Shown here one piece after another: positions 48,707 through 57,441 of a stretch of 64,000 nucleotides of DNA (position 1 is its first letter; each line of letters begins with the position of its first letter). The notes beneath the pieces are model-generated. The model was given only the letters and a program-made list of their open reading frames with translations. It had not been told where the DNA came from and made no database searches. The position numbers were made by a program, and so were the translations under genes. Source of the stretch: Puniceicoccaceae bacterium (GTDB lineage: Bacteria; Verrucomicrobiota; Verrucomicrobiia; Opitutales; JAFGAQ01); contig JANQOQ010000006.1 in the NCBI GenBank assembly GCA_028285755.1, positions 62,001 to 126,000 of the forward strand, in the 5' to 3' direction.

Positions 48707-50083
48707 CTACTGATTGCCCCAGGATACGACAGGGGAGGGCACATGTGCATCCTTGAAAATCGCTTCTGCCTGAGCAACGATATCCGGATGGTTACTGGCG
48801 ATGTTATATCGCTCACGCACATCCTTATCGAGATTATAAAGCTCAATCGCATAACCCCCTTTATCCATAAAGAGCTGCACGGCTTTCCAATCTCCGAAAC
48901 GCGTTGCCCGTTTTCCTCCTTGCTCATAAAATTCCCAGTAGAGATATTCGTGGATTGCCTGCTCTTCAGAATTTCCGAGCAGTGTGGGCAGGTAGCTGAT
49001 GCCGTTGATATTCTCTGGCACAGGTATACCGGCAATTTCACAGGCTGTGGGCAAGAAATCCCAGAAGGCGGAAACATGATTGCTGCTTGAGCCTGCTTGT
49101 ACCACGCCTTTCCAGGATACTACGTGGGGAACGCGTATACCGCCCTCGTACAGGTCTCTCTTTTCTCCCCGCAACATTCCATTGCCATTAAATAACTCGG
49201 CGTTATGGCCACCGGCGCTATGTGGGCCGTTGTCACTCGCGAAAAAGATGACTGTGTTTTCAAGAATACCCAAATCTTCAAGCTTCAATAAGATCTGCCC
49301 AATCTCCCAGTCTGCCCGGGCAATCATACCGGCCATAGTCGCAACCGGCTCTTCTTCGTATCGATAGTGCGCGTTTTTTGCATTAGGCACTTCCTTCCAA
49401 ATGCCACGATACGGAGCCTTGAAACGCTCTTCGGCCCAAAGCCCTGCATGGGGTAACTGCATCGAATAATGGAGAAAAAAGGGTCCCTTTTTTTCTGATT
49501 CGATGAAGCCTAAGACTTCTTTCAGAAGGATGTCCTGACTGTAGGTCTCTCCATTTTTGCCTTTATTGTCCGGATATTGAATGGCTTCACCATTACGATA
49601 CATCTTCTCCGGGAAATAGCGATGGGCTCCACGATGCGTGAGGAATCCAAAAAAGTAATCAAATCCATTATCCGCAGGGTTGCCAGGTTTACAGATACAA
49701 CCCGTGCTTGCTTTGCCGATCATACCCGTGGCATAGCCGGCTTGCTTTAAATAACTGGCGACCGTCATATCCAAAGGGTCTTTACGCAGTTGTATATCCT
49801 GATTCGCGCGAACATAGGTTTGCCCGGTATGCTGGCCGGTGAGCAGGCAAGAGCGCGAAGGAGCACAAACCGTACTGCCCGAATAATGCTGACTAAACCG
49901 CATACCCGAAGCGGCGAGTTGGTCGATGTTCGGAGTTTTAATAATGCGCTGCCCTTGGTAACCGACGTCCGCATAGCCGAGATCGTCTGCTAATATGTAT
50001 AAAATATTGGGAGAACTTTTGGATGCACTTGCCAGTAACAGGACGCTGAAAATTGAGGTGAGAATAATGGATAACCTATGCAT
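48707..50083 (-). CDS. Secreted type I sulfatase (C-A-P-S-R)
   Basis: 458 residues, signal peptide about 1-20, L-A-D-D-L-G-Y metal site, maturation site C73-A-P-S-R, GKASTG region, histidine in Q-L-P-H-A-G, SDNGP pair (ASDNGP). First gene of the four-gene operon after the TBDT terminator. Lysine is present in the G-K motif, but the usual following W-H is replaced by A-S-T-G-C, a clear departure from the four other sulfatases in this window. Confidence 0.92.
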   Translation of the reverse strand: MHRLSIILTSIFSVLLLASASKSSPNILYILADDLGYADVGYQGQRIIKTPNIDQLAASGMRFSQHYSGSTVCAPSRSCLLTGQHTGQTYVRANQDIQLRKDPLDMTVASYLKQAGYATGMIGKASTGCICKPGNPADNGFDYFFGFLTHRGAHRYFPEKMYRNGEAIQYPDNKGKNGETYSQDILLKEVLGFIESEKKGPFFLHYSMQLPHAGLWAEERFKAPYRGIWKEVPNAKNAHYRYEEEPVATMAGMIARADWEIGQILLKLEDLGILENTVIFFASDNGPHSAGGHNAELFNGNGMLRGEKRDLYEGGIRVPHVVSWKGVVQAGSSSNHVSAFWDFLPTACEIAGIPVPENINGISYLPTLLGNSEEQAIHEYLYWEFYEQGGKRATRFGDWKAVQLFMDKGGYAIELYNLDKDVRERYNIASNHPDIVAQAEAIFKDAHVPSPVVSWGNQ

Positions 50084-50205
50084 ACATTTATTTTTAATGT
50101 GAAATTATATGAGATAACAATCGGATAACGCGACTCTTGGAGGCCGTATAGTGAAACAGATTCTCACTTACATAGGCAAAACGCGTATGGAGTATGCTAT
50201 GATTT

Positions 50206-50243
50206 AAAAGAATGGTGAGGCAGCACCCCAAAGCTGCCTCACC
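50206..50243 (-). terminator. Intrinsic terminator after the second STN-TBDT gene
   Basis: A perfect 11-base stem, GGTGAGGCAGC at 50214-50224 with GCTGCCTCACC at 50233-50243, has an 8-base loop and on the minus strand is followed by ATTCTTTTAAAT. It lies 20 bases after the receptor stop and separates the sigma/FecR/TBDT genes from the sulfatase operon. Confidence 0.85.
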
Positions 50244-50263
50244 GCTACCAATTGACTTTTTAG

Positions 50264-53200
50264 TTAGAAACTAAAGGTTGAGCGAAGTGTCCAGGTGCGG
50301 CCTTCGCGCCAGATAGCAGAACGTACGCTACCATCCGGTTGAGTGCCAACAGCGACAACTTCACCATCGCTTAGGGCATTGCGGATATTGAGCTGAAGCG
50401 CCCAATCAATTTTGCCATCCCAGATTTTACGTTTGTAACCTACCCAAAGATCCACCCGAGTGATTGCATCGTCTGTGTAAGGATTGTCCAGATCGAAGAT
50501 CTCTACCTGTTGGCCATCAATCTCAGCCACTTTAACTGGATAACCGATCGCTTTTTCATCTTCCCAACGATAGGCACCTCCTACATTGAATCCCTTAAAC
50601 TTGGAATCATCAGCAAAACGATAGTTGGTGATAACATTGGTGCGCCATTCACGCAATTCAGGAACAAGCTGCCCATCCCTGGCAAGATTTGCATTCAGGG
50701 TGTTCAATAGCGTATCGTATACACGTATATTTACCGGCTGATCCGACTCATCCGCAATCAGGAAACCGGGACCTCCGGGAGTCGTATCCGTCCATTCATC
50801 AAATCGATATGTAAGATACTCACGTGTTGCGGGCAGTAGATTACTGCGTACGGCTTCCTGCTGGGCAATATTCCAGGATATGCGCCAATTCGATGTCGGG
50901 TTAAAGATCATGTCGATTTCACGACCCTTGGACAGGGTGCTTTGAGTATCATTCAGAGCAAAGGGAGCTCCATCCTGTTGTACATTAAAGCCACTTTCAG
51001 TATTGCCTTCTACAATACGCCATCCGGTTAAATCCTTATAGAACTGAGGCGGACCTTGATAACCGCTTGCTGCAATCGCTTCAGGTGAATTATAGCGGAT
51101 GATACGGCGATCGGTTTCAGTGAGGAATCCTGGATATCCCGCACGTACGTTATCTGATGTGGTTTCGAACTCATTATAGCGGATCACAAACTTTCCATCC
51201 AATAGATTGATTGTAAATCCATAGTCCTCAGTGGTACCACCCGGAGGTGTCAGAAGGTTCCCAAATATATCGATTGAAGGCGACGCAATTTGGAAATTCT
51301 CCGACTCACCCCAATGGAATGAAATATCGATACCATCGGGTAATGGCACAAAATCAGGTGTGTGCACTACAAGACCATAAGATCGTGTGATGGCCTCGAA
51401 AGGTTCTTCAGAAACTTCTTCATTCAAGCGCAGCTCTTCAAGGTCAATGAAGTCGAATTCATTGCGCGGTGTGTTTGAAGCAAACGACTTCACGCGATCC
51501 TTACGATAACCAAAAGTTCCGACGATCCATTCTGTATCAAACAGATATGCCTGATGTACGTATGCATAAGAGTCAGTGATCTGACGATTTACCGTTTTGC
51601 CATGAATACTGTTCCAGAAGTTATCATCATAGTCCGGACCCACAAATACGGGTGTATGTGTATAGTTTAACCAGGTATCGGATGGACGGTCATAATAATA
51701 ATGAGTAACGGGCTGGGGCGTGATGGTATCGCGCACTCCATAGATATTGCCTCCCTGGGGTCCGGATGCATTTGCAAAACTATCGCCCACCCATACGCGT
51801 GTGCGCATATTCGTAGGGCCACCGTTTAGATCCGTATTTCCAATAACGGTTTGCGCAAAATCAACGTCTCCATGGTTTCGTGCACTGTAGCTATTGGTAT
51901 CGCGCATAAATGTCTGCGCAAACACCGTACCTGAATGTCTGCCAAACCAATTGATCCACTGGGTTTCTGCATTTTTGAAATCGATTTCAAAAAAGGCGGT
52001 TCCACGGGATACCTCACGCTCGCCAATATTGGTCTGACGTTGATTTTGAGCAGCAATGAAGGGACGACCAAAGTTCGGGTTCGGATCTCCCCAATTCGTG
52101 GTCGTGTTAATATCTATATTAATGTTGTAACCCCGTGCGCCTTGGAACATATCAAACCAGCTGCGCTCAATACGCTCGTTGGAGTAAGTGAACTCATAAC
52201 CGGCTGAACCCCAGTCGAATGTGAATATCTGCTCCATGCTGAAGTTAAATACATCAAAGGTTTCCCATTCGTTCTTATTGGGACCATCGAGCATATTTTC
52301 CACCCAATCGAATACACTGCGATCCAGGAGCTCTTCATCCCCCCAGAATGAGCCGAATTCGATGCCATTGGCTGCTGCAGTTGGGGACTGATACCATTGC
52401 TCGCCTTTCGTGATCGATACCTGGTGGGTCCGAAAGCGTCGGCCTCCTCCCGGAAATGTAGTTTCCCAGGCGCGCGCAGAATAAAGCACTTCGCCTGTAT
52501 TACCATCGATTTGGTAGCCGGGCTGTCCAAACCATTCGCCCGGTGCGCGCACGATATCCCGGTCAATACGACCAAACTCAATATTCGCCGGATCATGAGT
52601 CACTTTGTTGAAGGCCGGGTGCCACCAGCGGGTAAAAGTATCACGCGGTGCATTGGGGCGTGGACGTCTTGCATCTACTTCACCACGCTCGTAACTGGCA
52701 CGAAATGTAACCCCTTCAAGCGGGTTAAATGTAACTGCAACCGTTCCTCGTTGAGTCTTGCTGTAAGAAGGATCCTGACGCCATTCGCGATCCTGATAAA
52801 CGCCCGCGACGCGAACCGCCAACATATCGTCTATAACGACCTTATTGATATCAAAATTTGCCCGATAGTTGTTAAAAGATCCAATACGAGCTGAAAATTT
52901 GTAGGCATCCCGATTGAGCCGTGCCTGAATGGTTTGGTGATTGATAATACCTCCGGGTGAACCCAGTCCGAATAGGGTGGAGTTCGGCCCGCGGTTCACA
53001 GCAACCCGCTCCACATTATAACCATCATAGACGATGCCTGTTGGCAGATAATTACGCGTGTTGTCCGCTCTTGCCAAACCACGGATACGGTTTGCATTTT
53101 GAGGATTACGGTTCTGACTGGTGAATGTAATGGTAGCAACACCATCGCCGCCTCCATAACTTCCATCCGGACCACCGGTTTCAATATTACCCAGGAAAGG

Positions 53201-53899
53201 GAGTAACTCAGACGGATTGTTGACATCAAGATCCGACATCAGCTCCTGGGTCGCGACTACGATTGAATTGGGCAAGTCACTGAGTTGGGTCTTAATACGG
53301 GTACCTGCAAGCGTATTGGTTGCAAAGTAACCCATCTCTTCGGTCGTTTCTACGACGAATGGAGAGAGCAACAGAACATCCTCAGTGTCCTCTTCAGTCT
53401 GCGCCTCAAGGGGAGTCGTAAACGTAGTAACCAATACTGCGGCAAGGGTAGCCAGAAAACTCTGTTCAGCTTTTCTGGTAGAATTAATCGTTTTGGGATT
53501 TTTCATTTCCATTGTGTATGTTTCGTTTTGTAGTTCCGAATCATCGCTCATGGACTCAGAAAGTTCCGGCTCGCTCTTTGATATAGCAAAGGCGCCATTC
53601 GCTTTTGCCTGCACAAAAGAAAGTCCAGTTCCCTCTAACATCAGATAAAGTGCTCTTGATGGAGTGTAATAACCATGCAAAGCATTGGTTATTACTCCCT
53701 CCACAAAAACATCTGAAAAGATAATTTGAATCCCACTTTGTTTCGCCGCCAGCTGCAGGTTTTCCCTGGCTTGACCTTGAGGTATTTGAAAGTGGAATTC
53801 GCTTTCTTCTATCTGATCCTCCGAACCCCAAAGACCGATTATCGTACATACGAAGAAAGCGCTCAATAGCGCTCCCCGAATCAAAGCCGGATTCGGCAA
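50264..53899 (-). CDS. TonB-dependent receptor with STN domain (start uncertain, likely one-base frameshift)
   Basis: 1211 residues as read from a TTG at 53899. Signal peptide, then STN domain about 35-105 (F-Q-I-P-Q-G-Q-A-R-E-N-L), linker, a second signal-peptide-like segment (about 132-166, ending P-L-E-A-Q), TonB-box-like LLLSPFVVE, plug with NRGPNSTLFGLGSPGGIIN and a barrel ending in TLRSTFSF. Upstream there is an ATG at 53933 that is out of frame by one base: removing one A from the five-A run after it gives M-K-I-L-N-L-K-L-N-R-T in frame with the receptor. As written, TGA stops the frame upstream of 53926, so only TTG (or another rare start) is available. The ECF-type promoter at 53954-53990 fits a start at 53933. 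It pairs with FecR and sigma at 54-55.6 kb. Confidence 0.88.
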   Translation of the reverse strand: MPNPALIRGALLSAFFVCTIIGLWGSEDQIEESEFHFQIPQGQARENLQLAAKQSGIQIIFSDVFVEGVITNALHGYYTPSRALYLMLEGTGLSFVQAKANGAFAISKSEPELSESMSDDSELQNETYTMEMKNPKTINSTRKAEQSFLATLAAVLVTTFTTPLEAQTEEDTEDVLLLSPFVVETTEEMGYFATNTLAGTRIKTQLSDLPNSIVVATQELMSDLDVNNPSELLPFLGNIETGGPDGSYGGGDGVATITFTSQNRNPQNANRIRGLARADNTRNYLPTGIVYDGYNVERVAVNRGPNSTLFGLGSPGGIINHQTIQARLNRDAYKFSARIGSFNNYRANFDINKVVIDDMLAVRVAGVYQDREWRQDPSYSKTQRGTVAVTFNPLEGVTFRASYERGEVDARRPRPNAPRDTFTRWWHPAFNKVTHDPANIEFGRIDRDIVRAPGEWFGQPGYQIDGNTGEVLYSARAWETTFPGGGRRFRTHQVSITKGEQWYQSPTAAANGIEFGSFWGDEELLDRSVFDWVENMLDGPNKNEWETFDVFNFSMEQIFTFDWGSAGYEFTYSNERIERSWFDMFQGARGYNINIDINTTTNWGDPNPNFGRPFIAAQNQRQTNIGEREVSRGTAFFEIDFKNAETQWINWFGRHSGTVFAQTFMRDTNSYSARNHGDVDFAQTVIGNTDLNGGPTNMRTRVWVGDSFANASGPQGGNIYGVRDTITPQPVTHYYYDRPSDTWLNYTHTPVFVGPDYDDNFWNSIHGKTVNRQITDSYAYVHQAYLFDTEWIVGTFGYRKDRVKSFASNTPRNEFDFIDLEELRLNEEVSEEPFEAITRSYGLVVHTPDFVPLPDGIDISFHWGESENFQIASPSIDIFGNLLTPPGGTTEDYGFTINLLDGKFVIRYNEFETTSDNVRAGYPGFLTETDRRIIRYNSPEAIAASGYQGPPQFYKDLTGWRIVEGNTESGFNVQQDGAPFALNDTQSTLSKGREIDMIFNPTSNWRISWNIAQQEAVRSNLLPATREYLTYRFDEWTDTTPGGPGFLIADESDQPVNIRVYDTLLNTLNANLARDGQLVPELREWRTNVITNYRFADDSKFKGFNVGGAYRWEDEKAIGYPVKVAEIDGQQVEIFDLDNPYTDDAITRVDLWVGYKRKIWDGKIDWALQLNIRNALSDGEVVAVGTQPDGSVRSAIWREGRTWTLRSTFSF

Positions 53900-53933
53900 T
53901 GTTCTGTTCAGTTTGAGGTTCAGAATTTTTCAT

Positions 53934-53954
53934 GGAGCAACAATTCGTTGCCCC
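53934..53954 (-). promoter_or_regulatory. Stem-loop directly before the TBDT ATG
   Basis: On the minus strand GGGGCAAC (53954-53947) pairs with GTTGCTCC (53941-53934) around a 5-base loop, with one G-U pair. The ATG at 53933 follows with no gap. It may affect translation start or be a DNA operator overlapping the promoter. Its first bases overlap the proposed -10 area, so part of it may not be transcribed. Confidence 0.35.
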
Positions 53955-53990
53955 TTCAACGATTATAAATCTATTTACCCTGAAAAAATT
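53954..53990 (-). promoter_or_regulatory. Candidate ECF sigma promoter of the TBDT gene
   Basis: Minus strand: AATTTTTTCAGGGT (53990-53977), a 14-base spacer, then TCGTTGAAG (53962-53954). The same two boxes with the same 14-base spacer stand before the sigma gene at 55624-55660. A transcript from here would start only about 15-20 bases before the ATG at 53933. Confidence 0.65.
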
Positions 53991-54031
53991 TAATAATAAC
54001 CATTAGAGAGAGATACATTCAGTGGTGTCAC

Positions 54032-55069
54032 TTAAATGTAGAGGTATATTCCTTGCGAATCTTCCCGATGTTGGATTCCCATCGTAATTTCAAGCAATTC
54101 AAGAAAATCATCCAGATTATCCAGACGAATTAAAATAGTCATCGTCAGCTGTTTTATAGCTTCGTCTTCAACGATAATGGGCTTCTGACCTTCAAAGCGC
54201 ATAAACTCAGCGACGATTTCTTCAATGGGTGCAGAAACCATTTCAATGATTTTGTTTTTCCAGGAAAATTGATCATCCAGTTCACTTTTAGTAAACTTTA
54301 TGATTTCAATATCGTCATTCGGACTATTCTGAGTCACTTTTTGGCCTGCGATTAATCGTATCGGTGATCTTTCAGGTGTACTTTCCACATGATTCGTTTC
54401 ATCAGCAGAGATGCTTTCGTCGACATCAACAATCCCTTCGGTAACGTATACTTCCCAGGTAAGCTCATCCTGCTTTACGGAAAAAGCAGTCCCTACTGCA
54501 GTAACCCGGCCACTGGGTGCTTTTACAATGAAAGGCCTTTCTGCATCACTTACGACATTGAAATAAGCCTGACCATGAAATATCTCAATATCTCTTTGGT
54601 TTTGAGTATACTCTACTTTTAACCGACTTCCTTGCTTCAGATAAAACGAAGAGCCATCTTCCAAAAAATGCCTTTCATTATTCTCAGCAAAATACTCCAC
54701 CAATTCGGCGCGTGGCTGTTCTTTAACCGAAACTGTAATCTGAGAAAAATAGACAAAACCAATCGCTAAAATAGCAGCGAGCCCGACTATAGGATACGTA
54801 AGTGCCTGCTTCAATTTCTTAGGTTTTTCGAACAAGTCCGCATTCGGCTCACTACTGTATTTGGGTTTCCAATCCTCGAGCGGATCGAATGTCCCCCAAA
54901 TGACGTTTTGCTCAAAATAACAATCCTCGTTCGAGGAATCTTCCTTTAACCATTGCTGGAATTCCAATTCTTCGCTTTGCGTGAGGCCACGTTCATGCTT
55001 AGCAACCCACAAGCTCGCTTGCTTTTTCTGCTTCTTTGAGAATTCCCAATTATGTTTATGCTTTTCCAT
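54032..55069 (-). CDS. FecR-family anti-sigma/signal transducer
   Basis: 345 residues: cytoplasmic sigma-binding part (about 10-60; ASLWVAKHERGLT, EFQQWLKEDSSNEDCYFEQ), membrane helix about 93-110 (YPIVGLAAILAIGFVYF), periplasmic FecR domain (about 125-235; G-T-A-F-S-V, VTEGIVDVDES), C-terminal STN-like DUF4974-type module (about 265-345). It starts 10 bases after the sigma gene and is followed by the STN-TBDT gene after a 98-base gap holding a separate promoter. Same role as the FecR at 16 kb, but no stand-alone STN lipoprotein is present in this locus. Confidence 0.93.
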   Translation of the reverse strand: MEKHKHNWEFSKKQKKQASLWVAKHERGLTQSEELEFQQWLKEDSSNEDCYFEQNVIWGTFDPLEDWKPKYSSEPNADLFEKPKKLKQALTYPIVGLAAILAIGFVYFSQITVSVKEQPRAELVEYFAENNERHFLEDGSSFYLKQGSRLKVEYTQNQRDIEIFHGQAYFNVVSDAERPFIVKAPSGRVTAVGTAFSVKQDELTWEVYVTEGIVDVDESISADETNHVESTPERSPIRLIAGQKVTQNSPNDDIEIIKFTKSELDDQFSWKNKIIEMVSAPIEEIVAEFMRFEGQKPIIVEDEAIKQLTMTILIRLDNLDDFLELLEITMGIQHREDSQGIYLYI

Positions 55070-55079
55070 CTTGATCCTA

Positions 55080-55598
55080 TTACTGTAGCTCCATGTAAAA
55101 CTTATTACACTTTCTTATCCCAATGGATATTTGTGTTTCGACTGTCTTTACAGATACACCGAGTTCTTCTGCGATCTGCTTTAGTGACATACCATAAACT
55201 TTGCGAAGTGTAAAAACCCGCCTACACTTTTTGGGCAAAGCCTGAATTGCTTCGTTCAATATATTAAGTTCTTCCTGCTGAATTAATTTATCAGGAATCG
55301 ATTTAGTATTGCTAGCGTAGGGAGTTGTTTCTTCTGCCAGCGATTCAAATTGAACGATACGCTTTCTTCTAATTATATCAACTGATAGATTATGAGCAGT
55401 GGAAAACAGGAACGCTTTGGGAGATTTCAGGGGGTTAATGCGATTACGCTTCACGGTTCGGATGTAGGACTCCTGAATGATATCCTCAACAGAATCGAGT
55501 ATAGAGAACCGCTTATTCAACCATGACCTTAACAGGTCTTCATGAGGCTGTATATGCTCATGAAACCAGTCCGCTTCGTTTTTATTAAATTTGGGCAT
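55080..55598 (-). CDS. ECF-family RNA polymerase sigma factor
   Basis: 172 residues with region 2 (about 30-75; V-E-D-I-I-Q-E-S-Y-I-R-T-V, S-P-K-A-F-L-F-S-T-A-H-N) and region 4 helix-turn-helix (about 115-165; MSLKQIAEELGVSVKTVET). It heads a sigma/FecR/TBDT unit. Its own promoter region carries the CAGGGT-N14-TCGTT pair found also before the TBDT gene, which fits a factor that activates itself and its receptor. Confidence 0.95.
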   Translation of the reverse strand: MPKFNKNEADWFHEHIQPHEDLLRSWLNKRFSILDSVEDIIQESYIRTVKRNRINPLKSPKAFLFSTAHNLSVDIIRRKRIVQFESLAEETTPYASNTKSIPDKLIQQEELNILNEAIQALPKKCRRVFTLRKVYGMSLKQIAEELGVSVKTVETQISIGIRKCNKFYMELQ

Positions 55599-55623
55599 TA
55601 TTGAAATCTATAGATTCGAAACT

Positions 55624-55660
55624 CTAAAACGAACAACCACGCATTAACCCTGAAAAATTT
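55624..55660 (-). promoter_or_regulatory. Candidate ECF sigma promoter of the sigma factor gene
   Basis: Minus strand: AAATTTTTCAGGGT (55660-55647), a 14-base spacer, then TCGTTTTAG (55632-55624), about 25 bases before the ATG at 55598. It matches the site before the TBDT gene (53954-53990) in both boxes and spacing. Confidence 0.65.
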
Positions 55661-55810
55661 TTAGCAACAGATTACAAAGCCAAAGCAAGTGATTGTCATT
55701 TAAATTTAAACCATGAATTTCCGATAGAATTCTATAAAAAGAAACCTCGATAAAATCGCCAGCATGTTATACTAAACGATAAACCCCGTAAACCTTAAAG
55801 GGTATACTCA

Positions 55811-56416
55811 ATGTGCCAATCCTACTCAAATAAAACCAAAAGAATGACAGTCACAAAAACTTCATGCAGATTAATAATGCCACTGCTATTGATCTTATGG
55901 TTACCTCTGCAAGCCATGGGTACAGTCAGGAACATGGAGGGTGAACAGATTGATCCATTTGATGATAATAGCCCTGCGCTCGTTTTCTATTTTGCTGCGG
56001 TTGAATGTCCCATAGCCAATCGATACCTACCCAGGATAAAGGAAATCTATGGCAGTCATGTAAATTCGGGATTTAAATTCTATGCCGCGTATACGGACGC
56101 GTCAGCTTCTATTGACAAAATCGAGCAGCATCGAATGGACTACAGTATTGAGTTGCCATTACTACTGGATTTTGAGCATGAACTCGTCAATCGCACCGGT
56201 GTAACTACAACACCTGAAGTAGCCGTATATTTTCGGGGCGAAAATGGTTATCTACAAGTTTACCGTGGAAGAGTTGATGACCGATATATTGATTTTGGAA
56301 AATTCAGAAAAAAGCCTACTCAAGAAGACTTAAAAGACGTTTTGCTCTCATTGGCAAACGGGAAACACGTCCAACCCTATACAACGAAATCTATAGGTTG
56401 TTATATAACCCGCTGA
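55811..56416 (+). CDS. Secreted redoxin/AhpC-like thioredoxin-fold protein
   Basis: 201 residues. AAAGGG at 55797-55802, 8 bases upstream, supports the start at 55811. A signal-peptide-like hydrophobic segment covers about 20-36. The redoxin core has F-A-A-V-E-C66-P-I-A-N-R-Y-L-P and a TTPEVAVYF segment typical of the thioredoxin cis-proline region. In Planctomycetota and Acidobacteriota this redoxin type with D-C-P-I-x-N-R-Y is often next to, or fused with, cytochrome c/PHM-like proteins, such as the one at 44.9-47.2 kb. A partner role is inferred from that. It is divergent from the sigma gene. Confidence 0.8.
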   Translation: MCQSYSNKTKRMTVTKTSCRLIMPLLLILWLPLQAMGTVRNMEGEQIDPFDDNSPALVFYFAAVECPIANRYLPRIKEIYGSHVNSGFKFYAAYTDASASIDKIEQHRMDYSIELPLLLDFEHELVNRTGVTTTPEVAVYFRGENGYLQVYRGRVDDRYIDFGKFRKKPTQEDLKDVLLSLANGKHVQPYTTKSIGCYITR

Positions 56417-56431
56417 ATAGGCCCGGATATC

Positions 56432-57430
56432 TTAATTGAGTTTATCCATGACTTTACTGACAATGTCTTGAATTACCTCAGAAGATTGGGTTGGGGTTTC
56501 AGAAGCGGTTTTTTTGCTTAGAGTTACCGCAAATCCGCATTCCTCAAGCATGCATGCGATTCGTTCTCTGAGCTCATTCAGATAATTCTTCTCATGGTCG
56601 GACAAAGGAAATCGGGGAGGGCCAGGCTCAAAACCACGCATTTCATAACCAATTCTAAATCCCCCAGGAAAATTGAGACCGTGAACCATAGTATTAAACA
56701 GTTCTAGGAGCTTAAATTGAAGTCTCTTCGCTTCATTTAAATTCCCATTAGAAGTCTCATGATATATTTTCATGATCGCTTCAGGAACCACTCCTGCAGA
56801 TGATAGTGTACCGCCGTCTGCACCCATCAGCAATGCGGGTACCATAATTTCTTCCCAACCAATCAAGAAAGAGAAATCAGGTCTTTGAGGCTTTATCTCA
56901 TTGAGCAGGTTGAGGAAGCGGCACATATCTTTGCTGCTATCCTTGGTTCCCACAATTCGGGGGCAATCCATTGCCAGGCGCTTTAGTATCGGAATACTGA
57001 TTTCATTTGCGAAGGCGGGGATATTGTAAACAACGATATCGATTGGGGATTGTGCGGCTATTTCGCGAAAATAGGCTTCGATACTGTCCTGACTGAGTTG
57101 ATAATAATACGGGCCTGTGATAGACACTGCACGGCAACCGAGCTCTGCACAATAAGCGCACATCTCCAAAACGGCTTCAACGTTGGCCTCAGCAGCTCCG
57201 GCCAGGATAGGCACACGGCCATCTGCTTCATCTGCTATAATACGAATGACCTCTTTACGTTCCTCGAAGCTGAGGCGAATAAACTCGCCCATACTTCCAT
57301 TGGGGTAAATGCCGCTCACCCCCTTATCTATGAGCCATGAGACGATGCGCCGCAGTTCAGCTTCATGGATGCGGTTTTTCTCAGTATAGGGAACGATGTT
57401 CGGAACAAAAATGCCTTCTAGTTTTCTCAT
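56432..57430 (-). CDS. DapA-family aldolase/lyase (2-keto-3-deoxy sugar acid type)
   Basis: 332-residue class I aldolase with a TIM barrel. Schiff-base lysine K163 (G-T-K-D-S-S-K), tyrosine Y135 (V-V-Y-N-I-P), and the G-S-M-G-E carboxylate-binding loop at 45-49. A C-terminal tail of about 20 residues is extra. Members cleave or form 2-keto-3-deoxy acids, N-acetylneuraminate or dihydrodipicolinate. The gene follows the L-fuconate dehydratase gene by 11 bases, so it most likely splits 2-keto-3-deoxy-L-fuconate to pyruvate and lactaldehyde. Confidence 0.9.
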   Translation of the reverse strand: MRKLEGIFVPNIVPYTEKNRIHEAELRRIVSWLIDKGVSGIYPNGSMGEFIRLSFEERKEVIRIIADEADGRVPILAGAAEANVEAVLEMCAYCAELGCRAVSITGPYYYQLSQDSIEAYFREIAAQSPIDIVVYNIPAFANEISIPILKRLAMDCPRIVGTKDSSKDMCRFLNLLNEIKPQRPDFSFLIGWEEIMVPALLMGADGGTLSSAGVVPEAIMKIYHETSNGNLNEAKRLQFKLLELFNTMVHGLNFPGGFRIGYEMRGFEPGPPRFPLSDHEKNYLNELRERIACMLEECGFAVTLSKKTASETPTQSSEVIQDIVSKVMDKLN

Positions 57431-57441
57431 CTCTCAGTGTA

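Noticed and set aside
53556-53933. Reading frame of 125 codons from the ATG at 53933 as a separate small gene.
   Set aside because: It shadows the receptor's first domain in another frame and has no recognisable domain; a frameshifted receptor start explains the ATG better.
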